Shown here: positions 36,223 to 45,523 of the stretch, one piece after another
Layout of the letters: the number at the start of each line of letters is the position of its first letter
Position numbering within the stretch: the first letter of the stretch is position 1
Origin: Microbispora hainanensis
GTDB taxonomy: Bacteria > Actinomycetota > Actinomycetes > Streptosporangiales > Streptosporangiaceae
Assembly: GCF_036186745.1 (NCBI RefSeq)
Contig: NZ_CP108086.1
Span: 8,618,001-8,682,000, forward strand
Direction: 5' to 3'
DNA length: 64,000 nucleotides
The notes under the pieces: generated by a model
Databases searched by the model: none
What the model was told of the DNA's origin: nothing
Seen by the model: the letters and a program-made list of their open reading frames with translations, nothing else
Translations under genes and position numbers: made by a program

Positions 36223-38334
36223 TTGCTCGCCACCAGCCCGTTACGACCGGACGATCGGGAGCGGCTCGGTGACTACCGGCTGCTCGGCCGGATCACCGAG
36301 ACCGCACACGCGGTGGTCTACTCCGCTGAGGCGGACGCGGGCGGCCATGTGATCGTCACCTTGTATGACGTGACGCTCGGCGACCCCGACGCCTTCCTCC
36401 TCGCGGTGGACGCCGTACGGCGGCTTCCCGCCTTCCACCTCGTGCCCGTCCTCGACGCCGGCACCAGCGGGGGCAGGCCCTACGTCGTGACGGAGCCGGT
36501 TGACGGGCCCACGCTGTCCGAGGAGGTGGCCGCTCGGGGGCCGCTGCCGGAGCCGGCGCTCTACCGGTTCGCCGTCGGGACGGCGACCGCGCTGGTCGCC
36601 GTCCACGAAGCCGGAGCCGTGCACGGAGCGTTCGGCCCGGACGCCGTGATCCTGACCCCGGACGGCCCTCGCGTGACCGGCGCCGGCATCGCCCCGCTGC
36701 TGAGACCGGCCGCCCCTCCCGGCGACGCCGCCGCTGATGCCAGGGCCGATCCAGGGGCCGATCCAGGGGCCCATCCAGGGGCCGACCGCGGCGCCACCCT
36801 GCCCGTGGACCTCGACGGACTGACGCCGGAGGAGCTCGCCGGACGGGCCACCGGGCCGCCTGCCGACGTGTTCGCCTGGGCGGGCGCCGTCGTCTTCGCC
36901 GCCACGGGACACCGGCCGTTCGAGGCGGGCTCGCCCGCGGCCGTCGTCACCAGGGTGCTGCACGGCGAACCGGACCTGTCCGCGCTGGAGGAACCGCTGC
37001 GGAGCCTGATCGCCGGGTGCCTCGCGAAGGACCCGGCGGCCCGCCCCACCGCCTCCGACGCCCTGCTCACGCTGGTCGGCCATTCCCTGCTCACCGTCCC
37101 CGTCGACCGCGGCCCACGCATGGCGCTTCCCGCCGCCGCGTCCGGGGACGATCGCGGCGAGCCCGGCGGCACGGACGCCGCACCGGCCCCGCAGCGGCCC
37201 GCGGCGGGGTCCGCGGCAGAGTCCGCGGCAGAGTTCGCGGCAGGGTCCGCGCGAGGCACACGGGCCCGGTGGAGGCGGCCGGCCCTCGCTCTCGCCGGGC
37301 TCGTGATCGCCCTCGCCTCGGCCGGCGGCGGCCACGCGCTCGCGCTGCGCCAGGCCGCCGCGACCGGCCCGGTCACGACGTCGCCGCCGCCGGTCGAGAT
37401 CGTCTCGGCCGCCGCCGACCCGCCCACGCCTCCCGCCGCCACCACCCGCCTGAAGGTGCCCGGCGTACGCATGATGCTGCACGAGAGCCCTCAGGACGCC
37501 GTACGGATGACGGGCTACCGGGTCGGTCCGGACACCTACCTGCGGACGGGGGACGCGTTCGAGAAGCTGGAGACGCCGGACGTCGAGCCGCTCGTTTCCC
37601 CAGGAGGGGCCTGGCTCGCGCTTGTCCTGGCGAAGAAGGGGTCCGTCGAGTTCCGCGACCAGCGCGGCGGAGAGCGGTTCACCCTCGCCGCGCCGGCCCC
37701 GGACGGGAAGCTCGACCGGCCCGTCTGGTCTCGTGACGGCGCCCGGCTCCTGCTGTCCGTCATGACCGGAAAGAACACCCCCACGGGCTTCGTGGTGCTC
37801 GACCCCGCCACGCGGACCTCGTCGTACGTGGACACGCAGGACGAGCACGAGCAGGGGGTGGGTTCCTACGCGTGGCTGCCGGACGGATCGGGAGTCGCCG
37901 TCGGCCACGCCACCGGCTCCGGGCACGGTGTCCGGTTCCGCGACCTCACCGGACGGCAGACGCGCGACCTGCCCTGGGTGGGTCCGGGTGTCGGCCGCCG
38001 TCTCTTCTCCCCCTCAGGGCGGCTCTTCGTCACGTACTGCCCGAGCGGCGGCACCCTGTGCCTGTGGGACACCGCCACCGGCGTCCGCAGGCACTCGATC
38101 GCGATCTTCTTTTCCGGCGCCGTGTTCCTCGGCTGGTATGACGACGCGCACCTTCTCCTGATCGACCCGACCCGGAAGAACCACGAGGTCGTCGTCATGG
38201 ACGAGCGGGGACGGCAGCAGCGGGTGCTCGCCGAGATCGCCCCGGCCGACGACACCGACGACCTGATCTTCTCCTACACCCCCTTATCCGGCACCCCCTC
38301 CTCCGGCACCCCCTTCTCCAGCACAGGGAGCTGA
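36223..38334 (+). CDS. Pseudokinase-TM-beta-propeller protein 1
   Basis: A 703-aa protein with a Hanks-kinase fold but degraded catalysis. The usual VAVK becomes VIVT (Thr46), the HRD loop becomes HGAFGPDAVIL (134 onward) and DFG becomes GAG (153-155). A tandem Ala/Asp/Pro repeat (12-bp units near 36745-36790) sits in the linker. After the TM helix (ALALAGLVIALASAGGGHALAL) comes an extracellular propeller-like domain of about 290 aa (SPGGAWLALV, SRDGARLLLSV, SPSGRLFVTY, LCLWDTATG). The TTG start at 36223 is supported by GGAGGG five bases upstream. It presumably acts as a sensor or scaffold rather than an enzyme. Confidence 0.9.
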   Translation: MLATSPLRPDDRERLGDYRLLGRITETAHAVVYSAEADAGGHVIVTLYDVTLGDPDAFLLAVDAVRRLPAFHLVPVLDAGTSGGRPYVVTEPVDGPTLSEEVAARGPLPEPALYRFAVGTATALVAVHEAGAVHGAFGPDAVILTPDGPRVTGAGIAPLLRPAAPPGDAAADARADPGADPGAHPGADRGATLPVDLDGLTPEELAGRATGPPADVFAWAGAVVFAATGHRPFEAGSPAAVVTRVLHGEPDLSALEEPLRSLIAGCLAKDPAARPTASDALLTLVGHSLLTVPVDRGPRMALPAAASGDDRGEPGGTDAAPAPQRPAAGSAAESAAEFAAGSARGTRARWRRPALALAGLVIALASAGGGHALALRQAAATGPVTTSPPPVEIVSAAADPPTPPAATTRLKVPGVRMMLHESPQDAVRMTGYRVGPDTYLRTGDAFEKLETPDVEPLVSPGGAWLALVLAKKGSVEFRDQRGGERFTLAAPAPDGKLDRPVWSRDGARLLLSVMTGKNTPTGFVVLDPATRTSSYVDTQDEHEQGVGSYAWLPDGSGVAVGHATGSGHGVRFRDLTGRQTRDLPWVGPGVGRRLFSPSGRLFVTYCPSGGTLCLWDTATGVRRHSIAIFFSGAVFLGWYDDAHLLLIDPTRKNHEVVVMDERGRQQRVLAEIAPADDTDDLIFSYTPLSGTPSSGTPFSSTGS

Positions 38335-38337
38335 CCG

Positions 38338-40323
38338 ATGCCCACCGTCGCACCGCCGGGTCCGGGCGACCCGGCCGCGCTCGGTCCCTACCGCCTCACC
38401 GGGCGGCTCGGCGAGGCCACGTACACGGCCATGTCCCCCTCCGGGGAGCGGGTCGTGGTGAAGCGGTTCCCCGCCACGGCCCGTCCCGGCCCGGCGCGGC
38501 TGGAGGCGCTGCGGCGAGCCGCCGTCGTCGGAGCCGCGCTCGTGGTCGGCTCCGGCCCGGACTACGTGGTGACCGAGCACGTGGACGGGCCGTCCCTGGA
38601 GGAGGACGTCGCCGCCGAGGGCCCGCGTTCCGGCCCGGCGCTCCACCGGCTGGCGATCGCCACGATGACCACGGTCGCGGCCCTGCACCGCGCCGGGCTG
38701 CGTGCGGGGCACGTGCGGCCCGACCGGATCGTGCTCGGCCCTGACGGTCCCCGTCTGCTCTGCGACGGCTCCGCCGCGCCCAACCCTCTCCTGTGGAGCT
38801 CCCCCGAGGAGGCCGCCGGCGATCCGGTGGGTCCGCCCGCCGACGTGTTCGGCTGGGCCGCGACCGTCGTGTACGCGGCGAGCGGGCGGGCCCCCTTCAC
38901 CGAGGAGGAACGCCTGGCCCACGGCGCGGCGAACCTCGACCCGCTCGACGGCGACCTGCGGCAGCTCGTCGCCGACTGCCTGGCCGCCGAGCCGGGCGCC
39001 CGGCCCCGGGCCGAGGAGGTCCTGCTTCGCCTGATCGGGCACTCCGGCGGCCTGGACACGCTGATCCCCGAGAAGATCCCCGAGTGGATCCCCGAAAAGC
39101 TGTCCGAGGCCGCGCCGGCCGCGGAAGGGGCGCGGGAAGCGCCCACGCAACCCTCCGGCCGGACGCCCACGTCCCGTGCGGGCCGTTCGTGGCTCACGCT
39201 CGCCGCCGCGGGGACGGCCATCGCGCTCGTGTGCGGCGGCGGAGCGTACGCCCTGACGCCGCGCGAGGCCCGGCAGCCGCCCGCAACCGCGACGACCGCC
39301 ACGACCGATGCGATCGGCGTGACCGGCGCCGCTCCGGCCTCCCCCGTGTCCGCCGCGTCCGCCGCGTCCACCGTGTCCACCGTGTCCGCCGTGTCCGCCG
39401 GTGCGTCACCCGGGCTCACGCTGCACGAGGAGCCGGCCGACCCCGTGATCCTCACCTCTTATCACGCCGCGGCCGACGGGCGGACCGACCTCGCCTACGC
39501 CCGGCTCCCCCAGGGCGGCTTCACGGCGGTCGGCGGCGACGTGGTCCTCGCGGAGGTGTCCCCCGGCGGCAGATGGCTCGCCGTGCTGAACTCGCTCTAC
39601 GTGGCCGAATCCGAGCGCCAGTCCATCGCGTTCACCGATCGGCGGACCGGCGAACGGTTCACCGTCACCGGCCTGGGCTCGCCCTACATCTCCTCGGGCC
39701 CCCAGTGGTCCCGGGACGGCGCCCGGCTGCTGCTCACCGTCTACGACTACGGCAAGGGCACGGACGCGGTCTATCCGGCCGGGTTCCTCGTGGCCGACCC
39801 GGCGACCCGCCGTGCCCGCTTCGTCCAGACGGCCAACGCCGAGGACGCCCAGGCGCACCTGGCGCTGCCGGAGTCGGCGCGCGCCGTGGGCTACTTCCGG
39901 TGGATGCCGGACGGGGCCGGGGTCATCGGCCCCTACACCACACCCGAGCAGGCCCTCGGCACCCGGGTGTGGGACCTGTCCGGGCGGCTGCTGCGCAGCA
40001 TGCACTGGACGGGGCCCTCGGTCGGCGCGGGCGACGTGTTCTCGCCGTCCGGCCGCCTGTTCGCCACCACGGGGTGCGAAAAGCGCAACGCCGTCTGCCT
40101 GTGGGACGCCGTCACGGGCGAACGCGCCAGGACGGTTCCCGGTCACGAGGGCGGCGGCGTCCTCGGCTGGTACGACGAGGAGCACCTGATCGTGAGCGAG
40201 CCCGCCGGCGAGGACCGGGTGCGTGCGGTCGTGACGGATTTCAAGGGCAGGGGGGTCAGGGTCCTGGCGGAGGCCCGGAAGCGTCCGGACAAGCCGGTTC
40301 AGTTCTCCTTCACCCCGCGCTGA
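38338..40323 (+). CDS. Pseudokinase-TM-beta-propeller protein 2
   Basis: A 661-aa paralogue of the preceding gene, starting four bases after its stop. It keeps the ATP-binding Lys42 (VVVKRF), but the glycine loop is shortened (GEATYTAM), the catalytic loop reads GHVRPDRIVL instead of HRDLKPANVLL and DFG is lost (LLCDGSAA), so phosphotransfer is unlikely. The activation segment is cut short before SSPEEAAGD. A TM helix (LTLAAAGTAIALVCGGGAYAL), a Ser/Val/Ala repeat stalk (STVSTVSAVSAG) and an extracellular propeller with the WSRDGARLLL and LWDAVTGERART motifs follow. Confidence 0.9.
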   Translation: MPTVAPPGPGDPAALGPYRLTGRLGEATYTAMSPSGERVVVKRFPATARPGPARLEALRRAAVVGAALVVGSGPDYVVTEHVDGPSLEEDVAAEGPRSGPALHRLAIATMTTVAALHRAGLRAGHVRPDRIVLGPDGPRLLCDGSAAPNPLLWSSPEEAAGDPVGPPADVFGWAATVVYAASGRAPFTEEERLAHGAANLDPLDGDLRQLVADCLAAEPGARPRAEEVLLRLIGHSGGLDTLIPEKIPEWIPEKLSEAAPAAEGAREAPTQPSGRTPTSRAGRSWLTLAAAGTAIALVCGGGAYALTPREARQPPATATTATTDAIGVTGAAPASPVSAASAASTVSTVSAVSAGASPGLTLHEEPADPVILTSYHAAADGRTDLAYARLPQGGFTAVGGDVVLAEVSPGGRWLAVLNSLYVAESERQSIAFTDRRTGERFTVTGLGSPYISSGPQWSRDGARLLLTVYDYGKGTDAVYPAGFLVADPATRRARFVQTANAEDAQAHLALPESARAVGYFRWMPDGAGVIGPYTTPEQALGTRVWDLSGRLLRSMHWTGPSVGAGDVFSPSGRLFATTGCEKRNAVCLWDAVTGERARTVPGHEGGGVLGWYDEEHLIVSEPAGEDRVRAVVTDFKGRGVRVLAEARKRPDKPVQFSFTPR

Positions 40324-40328
40324 CCGCC

Positions 40329-42365
40329 ATGCCCGGCGCCGTCTCTCCCCCGCGCCCCGGCGATCCGTCCGAGGTGGGCGGCCACCGAGTCCTGGGCAGG
40401 CTCGGCTCCGGTGGACAGGGCGTCGTCTACCTCGCGGAGTCCGGGCGCGGCGAACGGGTCGCCGTGAAGGTCCTGCACGCCACCGGCGACCCGGAGGCCG
40501 ACGCCAGGTTCCGCCGGGAGGCGGAGGTGCTGCCCCGGGTGGCGTCGTTCTGCACGGCCCAGGTGCTCCAGGTGGGCACGGCGGACGGCCTGCCGTACAT
40601 CGTCAGCGAGTTCATCGAGGGCCCGACGCTGCAGCAGGCCGTGGCGGAGCGGGGTCCGTTGCGTGGCCAGGAGCTGCGGCGCCTGGCCATCGGCACGGTG
40701 ACCGCTCTGGCGGCGATCCACCGGGCGGGCGTCGTCCACCGTGACCTGAAGCCGGCCAACGTGCTGCTGGGCCCCGACGGCCCGCGGGTGATCGACTTCG
40801 GCATCGCCCGCGCGTTCGGCCCCGGGAACGCGGTGGAGATCACCGGCGAGGGAGTGCTGGGCACCCCCGCCTACATGGCCCCCGAGCAGCTGCGGGGCGC
40901 ACCGCCCGCTCCGGCCGCCGACATGTTCGCGTGGGCGGGGGTCGTGGTGTTCGCCGCCACCGGTGTCCCGCCCTTCGGGCACGACACGGTCCCCGCGATC
41001 ATCCGCCGCGTGCTGACGGAGGAGCCCGATCTCGGCGCGCTCGACGGAGACCTGCGCGAGGTGGCGTCCGAGTGCCTGCGGAAGGATCCCGCCGCCCGTC
41101 CGGCCGCGGCGCAGGCACTGCTCCGGTTGCTCGGCCGCCCCGCCGAGGACGCACGCCCCGCCGAGGACACGGCCGGGCTCCTCCATCGCGGCTCCGACGC
41201 CGCCTCCGGCCGTCCGGAGAGCGCGGAGGACGAGGCCGCCGTGCCGGGCGGCCGAATCCAGCGCGGCCGAATCCAGCGCGGCCGAATCCAGCGCGGCGGG
41301 GAAAAGGACGGCGGGGAGAAGCGGACCAGCGTGCGGCGCGCGGTCGCGGCCGCCTGCGCGGGAGTGGTTCTCAGCGCGGGCGTGGCGGCCTACGTGGCGA
41401 CCCGCCCTGACGTGCCGCCGCCGCGCCCCCGTCCCGCCCTGAGCGGCCCGCCCGCGCCGGTCGCGGACCGCGTCGCCGTGCCGGAGCTGCGGGCCACGCT
41501 CTACGAGGCGCCCGGCGACCCGGTGCGCGTCACGTCGTTCCTCGTGCAGACGGGTCCGTTCAGTCAGCCCGCGTACGTCCGGGAGCCCGGCCGGGCCGCG
41601 TACGAGAAGCTCGACGGCCTGCTCGACCCGGTCGTGTCCCCGGACGGCAGGCTGGTCGCGGCGGTGGCGCAGACCCCGCAGCGCGTGTCGGACCTGCACA
41701 ATCAGGTGCTGTTCACCGACCGCGGGACCGGTGAGCGGTTCTCGGTCCCCACGGTGGACCGTCCGCTCCTCGCGGGCTCCCCGGAGTGGTCCCGCGACAG
41801 CCGCCGGCTGCTGCTCACGGTCTCCGCCGAGCCGGACCGCGATCCCCGGCCGGTGGGCTTCGCGGTCGTCGACGTGCCGGCGAGGAAGGTGTCCTTCACC
41901 GAGGTCGAGGGCGAGGACGAGAAGAACGCCCCCGCGGCGGCCGCCCCGGTCTACCGGTGGACGCCCGACGGGTCCGCGGTGATCCGGCAGGCGGCCCCCG
42001 GGGCGGACGGCATCCGCGTCTACGACCTGGACGGGACCCCGCGCCGGACCATCGACGGCGTCCGCTGGACCGCCGACGCCGGCTTCTCCCCCTCCGGACG
42101 TCTGCTCGCGGCGCTGTGTCCCGGCGATGACCGGCGCGCGTGCGTGGTGGACGCCGACTCCGGCCGACGCCGGGCGAGCCTTCCCCTTCCGGCCGACGGC
42201 GCGCTGTGGGGCTGGTTCAACGAGGACCACCTCCTCGTCTTCGACAAGGGCTCGACGCCCTGGCGGGTCCACATCGTCGACCTGTCCGGCCGGCGGGTCC
42301 GGCTGTTCGCCGAAATCACGGGCACGAAGGACACCTACTGGCTCCTGCACATCACCCCGGGCTGA
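40329..42365 (+). CDS. Ser/Thr protein kinase-TM-beta-propeller protein 3 (active type)
   Basis: A 678-aa protein, third member of the array and the only one with intact catalysis: GSGGQGVVY loop, Lys47 (VAVKVL), HRDLKPANVLL with Asp139, DFG Asp156 and the GTPAYMAPEQ activation segment. The juxtamembrane linker has three perfect 15-bp repeats encoding GRIQR (41250-41294). After the TM helix (AAACAGVVLSAGVAAYVA) comes a propeller domain homologous to those of the two pseudokinases. It starts five bases after the previous stop, so the three genes form an operon. It could phosphorylate or be controlled by its inactive paralogues. Confidence 0.93.
   Translation: MPGAVSPPRPGDPSEVGGHRVLGRLGSGGQGVVYLAESGRGERVAVKVLHATGDPEADARFRREAEVLPRVASFCTAQVLQVGTADGLPYIVSEFIEGPTLQQAVAERGPLRGQELRRLAIGTVTALAAIHRAGVVHRDLKPANVLLGPDGPRVIDFGIARAFGPGNAVEITGEGVLGTPAYMAPEQLRGAPPAPAADMFAWAGVVVFAATGVPPFGHDTVPAIIRRVLTEEPDLGALDGDLREVASECLRKDPAARPAAAQALLRLLGRPAEDARPAEDTAGLLHRGSDAASGRPESAEDEAAVPGGRIQRGRIQRGRIQRGGEKDGGEKRTSVRRAVAAACAGVVLSAGVAAYVATRPDVPPPRPRPALSGPPAPVADRVAVPELRATLYEAPGDPVRVTSFLVQTGPFSQPAYVREPGRAAYEKLDGLLDPVVSPDGRLVAAVAQTPQRVSDLHNQVLFTDRGTGERFSVPTVDRPLLAGSPEWSRDSRRLLLTVSAEPDRDPRPVGFAVVDVPARKVSFTEVEGEDEKNAPAAAAPVYRWTPDGSAVIRQAAPGADGIRVYDLDGTPRRTIDGVRWTADAGFSPSGRLLAALCPGDDRRACVVDADSGRRRASLPLPADGALWGWFNEDHLLVFDKGSTPWRVHIVDLSGRRVRLFAEITGTKDTYWLLHITPG
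41250..41294. repeat. 15-bp perfect tandem repeat, three copies, in kinase linker
   Basis: GGCCGAATCCAGCGC three times head to tail, adding GRIQR units to the juxtamembrane linker. Confidence 0.9.
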
Positions 42366-42405
42366 ACACGCTCTCCGAACGCGCTCTCCGAACCCGGCGC
42401 CCTGG

Positions 42406-42457
42406 CCCTGCACTCCGACCCTGCACTCTGACCCTGCACTCTGACCCTGCACCCTGT
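42406..42457. repeat. 13-bp tandem array in convergent spacer
   Basis: Four copies of CCCTGCACTCTGA (first and last slightly changed) in the spacer between the convergent kinase array and the secreted GH3 gene. Confidence 0.85.
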
Positions 42458-42484
42458 GCCCTGAACCGGCGCCCTGAACCGGCA

Positions 42485-42516
42485 CGGACGCCCCACGCAG
42501 GTACGCGGGGCGTCCG
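42485..42516. terminator. Hairpin terminator between convergent operons
   Basis: Perfect 10-bp stem CGGACGCCCC / GGGGCGTCCG with a 12-nt loop. It is placed to stop transcription from both the kinase array and the GH31-GH3 operon. There is no U-tract, which is common in high-G+C actinobacteria. Confidence 0.75.
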
Positions 42517-42551
42517 TCGTCCGGGGCGTCCGTCGTTCTCGGCGGGGAGCC

Positions 42552-45482
42552 TCAGCTCAGGGCGAGGTCCTTGATCCGGACGTCGCCGGTGAACACCAGA
42601 TACACGTCCTTCACGCCGTTCGCGCCGGAGACGGGAGCGGTCGCGGCGGCCCAGTTGTAGATCCCGCCGGTGGCGGCGACCGGGATCGTGGCCACCTTGG
42701 CGCCGGTCGGCGAGCCGAGGCGCACCTCGATGCTCCCGCCGCTCGTGGAGGCCACCCCGGCCGTCACCGTGCGGGGCTTGCGTAGCTGGACGTCCTTGAA
42801 GGCGATCCAGCCGCCGTTCGCGCCCGCCACCGCGTCGCCGCGCACCTTGGTCTCGTCGACCAGGTGGATGCCCGAGTAGTCGTCGAAGTCGACCGCGCGG
42901 GTGGTCTTCGACAGGTCGCGGTGCGGGATGTTCTCACCCTTGACGTTGATCGTCGCCCGCTGGCGGATGTTCGCCGAGGACGACCCCACGAGCACGTCGT
43001 GGGTGGCGTTCTCGACGGTCCACTTGTCGCGCGTGACGTCCCAGAGCGCCAGGTCGCTCTTCTTGACGGTGAAGGCGACCGTCTTCGTCCGCCCCGGCGC
43101 CAGCGTCACCCGCTCGAACGCGCGGAGCTGCTTGACCGGCTGTTTCACCCGCGAGCGGTGCTGGTGGGTGTAGAGCTGCACGACCTCGTCGCCCGCCCGG
43201 GAGCCGGTGTTGGTCACCTTGACAGAGACCTCGTACGCGTCGCCCTTCTGGACGGCCTTGAGGCCCTGGTAGGAGAACGACGTGTACGACAGGCCGTAGC
43301 CGAACGGATAGAGCGGCTTGCCCTTGTAGTACAGGTACGTCCGGTCCTTCTTGACGATGTCGTAGTCGAGGATGCCCGGCAGCTCGTCGGCCGACCGATA
43401 CCAGGTCTGGGTGAGCCGCCCGGCCGGGTTGACGTCGCCGTACAGCACGTCGGCGAGGGCGTGCCCGGTCTCGGCGCCCGCGTGGGTGGTCCACAGGATC
43501 GCGGGGACGTTGTCCTGCTCCCAGTTGATGGTGGTCGGATAACTGTTCTCCAGCACCACCACCGTGTTGGGGTTGGCCGCCTTCACGGCCTTGACCAGCG
43601 CCTCCTGCCCCTCGGCGAGGTTCATGTCGGTGCGGTCGTGGTCCTCGCGGCCGTTGATGAACGGCATGCTGCCGACCACGACGACCGCCACGTCGGCGGC
43701 CTTGGCCTTGGCGACGGCGTCGTCCACGCCGCGCGAGACGATCTCCTTGGCGTAGTGCGTGGCCTGGTCGGCCGTGTTCAGGCCGAGCGAGCCGTCGGCC
43801 TCCGCCTTCACATACTTGCCGGGCCCGAACCAGTCGTAGGCCGTCTCGTAGCCGGCGTACCGCAGCAGGACGGTGCCGTCCGGCTGCGGCTCGAGCGTGA
43901 ACTGCTCCTGCACGAACCAGCCCGACGGCTGGTCGGCGGTGTTGGCGAGGGTGGCCCAGTTGGCCCGGCTGACGTACTTGCCGTTGGCCACGCTGCGCAG
44001 CGTCAGCACGCCCTGACCCCAGTCGAACGCGTCGAACTGCTCGGTGTCGCCGAGGGCCGTCGCGCTCTCCTTGAGGTCACCGCCGGACGCGGGGGCGCTG
44101 ATGTACCTGCCGGTCGCGACGTCCTTCAGCGCGATGCGGTCGACGCCCTCCGAAGACGCCACCGACGCCGCCCGCTCCTTGATCCCGTCGAGCGGGGTCA
44201 CCTTGTAGGGCAGGCTGCCCGAATACCAGTCGGTGTAGAGCACGTTCGCCAGCGGGCCGACCACGGCGACCTTCTTGCCCGGCTTCAGCGGCAGCGTGCC
44301 GCCGGAGTTCTTCAGCAGCACCATCGCCTTGGCCGCGGTCTCGCGGGCCAGCTTCCGGTTCGCCGGGCTGTTGATCACGTCCTTGGTGATCTTCCCGTAC
44401 GGCCCGCCGTCGGGGTCGAACTCGCCGAGCCGGAACCGGATGCCGAGCTGGTGCCGTACGGCGTTGTCGACGTCGGCCTGCGTGAGCAGCCCCTTCGACA
44501 GCGCCTCCTTGACCGCCGCGACCGTCGGCGCGCCGTTGGCGTCGTCCACGGTGAAGCTGTCGAGCCCCGCCTTGATCAGCGCGGCGTCGGCCTCGGCCTG
44601 GGTGGCGTAGTACTTCTCGGAGTTGACCAGGTTGTTCGGAGCACCGGCGTCGGTGACGTTGAACAGCGTGCGGCCGGTCCAGGAGCGGACCACGTCGTTC
44701 AGGTCGGGGTTGACCGTGTTGGGCCGGCCGTTGACGAGGTTGTACGACGCCATCACGCCGGTCGCCGCGTCGGCCTCGATGGCCGGTTTGAAGGCCGCCT
44801 CGTCATACTCGTGCTTCACCCGCGGGGGCAGCTCCGACGACGAGGTGTCGCGGGTGACCTCGTTGTTGTTGGCCAGATAGTGCTTCAGCGTGGGCGCCGT
44901 CTTCAGGTGGTCGGGATCGTCGCCCTCCAGGCCCGAGCCGTACGCCGCGGAGATGGCGCCGGTGAGCAGCGGGTCTTCGGAGTAGCCCTCCTCGTTGCGT
45001 CCCCAGCGGGGGTCGCGCAGCAGGTTGACCACGGGCGCCCAGAGGTTGAGCCCCCAGACGGTGGGGTTCTCGGCGTGGTAGCCGCGGGCCTCGTCGCCGA
45101 CGGCCGAGCCGACCCGCTTGATCAGGTCGGTGTCCCAGGTGCTGGCCAGGCCGACCGCCTGGGGGAAGACGGTGCCCTTGGCGGTGACCACCGCGCCGTT
45201 GTTCGTGTAGTCGGTCGACCAGGCGACGCCGTGCAGCGCCTCGGTGCCCGTCTTGAACAGCTTGATGCCGAGGCGGTCGATCGCGGGGGCGTACTGGTGC
45301 AGCATCGCCACCTTCTCGTCCGGCGTGAGCCGTTTGAGCAGGTCGTCGACGCGCTGGGCGAGCGGCAGCGACGGGTCGCGGAACGGATAGTCGCCGGCCG
45401 CTCTCGCGGGGCCGGCGCCCAGGCTCAGTGCCAGAGCCAGGGCGGCCGACGCGGACAGCATCGCCGAACGGCGATGGGACAT
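42552..45482 (-). CDS. Secreted GH3 beta-glycosidase with inserted trefoil and C-terminal CBM6-like domain
   Basis: A 976-aa exoenzyme with a Sec signal peptide (SASAALALALSLGAGPARAA). The barrel contains RDPRWGRNEEGYSEDP and nucleophile Asp278 (FNVTDAGAP); the acid/base probably lies in the GREDHDRTD segment near 613. Residues 446-580, inside the alpha/beta sandwich, form a fascin-like beta-trefoil (ALKDVATGRYIS, LRSVANGKYVS, GPGKYVKAEADGS) where other GH3 enzymes carry PA14. An FN3-like domain and a CBM6-like domain (VDFDDYSGIHLVD onward) end the protein. It is the last gene of the GH31-ABC operon, 41 bp after the permease. It probably trims beta-linked gluco- or xylo-oligosaccharides outside the cell. 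Confidence 0.94.
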   Translation of the reverse strand: MSHRRSAMLSASAALALALSLGAGPARAAGDYPFRDPSLPLAQRVDDLLKRLTPDEKVAMLHQYAPAIDRLGIKLFKTGTEALHGVAWSTDYTNNGAVVTAKGTVFPQAVGLASTWDTDLIKRVGSAVGDEARGYHAENPTVWGLNLWAPVVNLLRDPRWGRNEEGYSEDPLLTGAISAAYGSGLEGDDPDHLKTAPTLKHYLANNNEVTRDTSSSELPPRVKHEYDEAAFKPAIEADAATGVMASYNLVNGRPNTVNPDLNDVVRSWTGRTLFNVTDAGAPNNLVNSEKYYATQAEADAALIKAGLDSFTVDDANGAPTVAAVKEALSKGLLTQADVDNAVRHQLGIRFRLGEFDPDGGPYGKITKDVINSPANRKLARETAAKAMVLLKNSGGTLPLKPGKKVAVVGPLANVLYTDWYSGSLPYKVTPLDGIKERAASVASSEGVDRIALKDVATGRYISAPASGGDLKESATALGDTEQFDAFDWGQGVLTLRSVANGKYVSRANWATLANTADQPSGWFVQEQFTLEPQPDGTVLLRYAGYETAYDWFGPGKYVKAEADGSLGLNTADQATHYAKEIVSRGVDDAVAKAKAADVAVVVVGSMPFINGREDHDRTDMNLAEGQEALVKAVKAANPNTVVVLENSYPTTINWEQDNVPAILWTTHAGAETGHALADVLYGDVNPAGRLTQTWYRSADELPGILDYDIVKKDRTYLYYKGKPLYPFGYGLSYTSFSYQGLKAVQKGDAYEVSVKVTNTGSRAGDEVVQLYTHQHRSRVKQPVKQLRAFERVTLAPGRTKTVAFTVKKSDLALWDVTRDKWTVENATHDVLVGSSSANIRQRATINVKGENIPHRDLSKTTRAVDFDDYSGIHLVDETKVRGDAVAGANGGWIAFKDVQLRKPRTVTAGVASTSGGSIEVRLGSPTGAKVATIPVAATGGIYNWAAATAPVSGANGVKDVYLVFTGDVRIKDLALS

Positions 45483-45523
45483 TGCGCCTCCAGGTCAGGT
45501 AGTGACGCGTGTATTCGGGGGTG

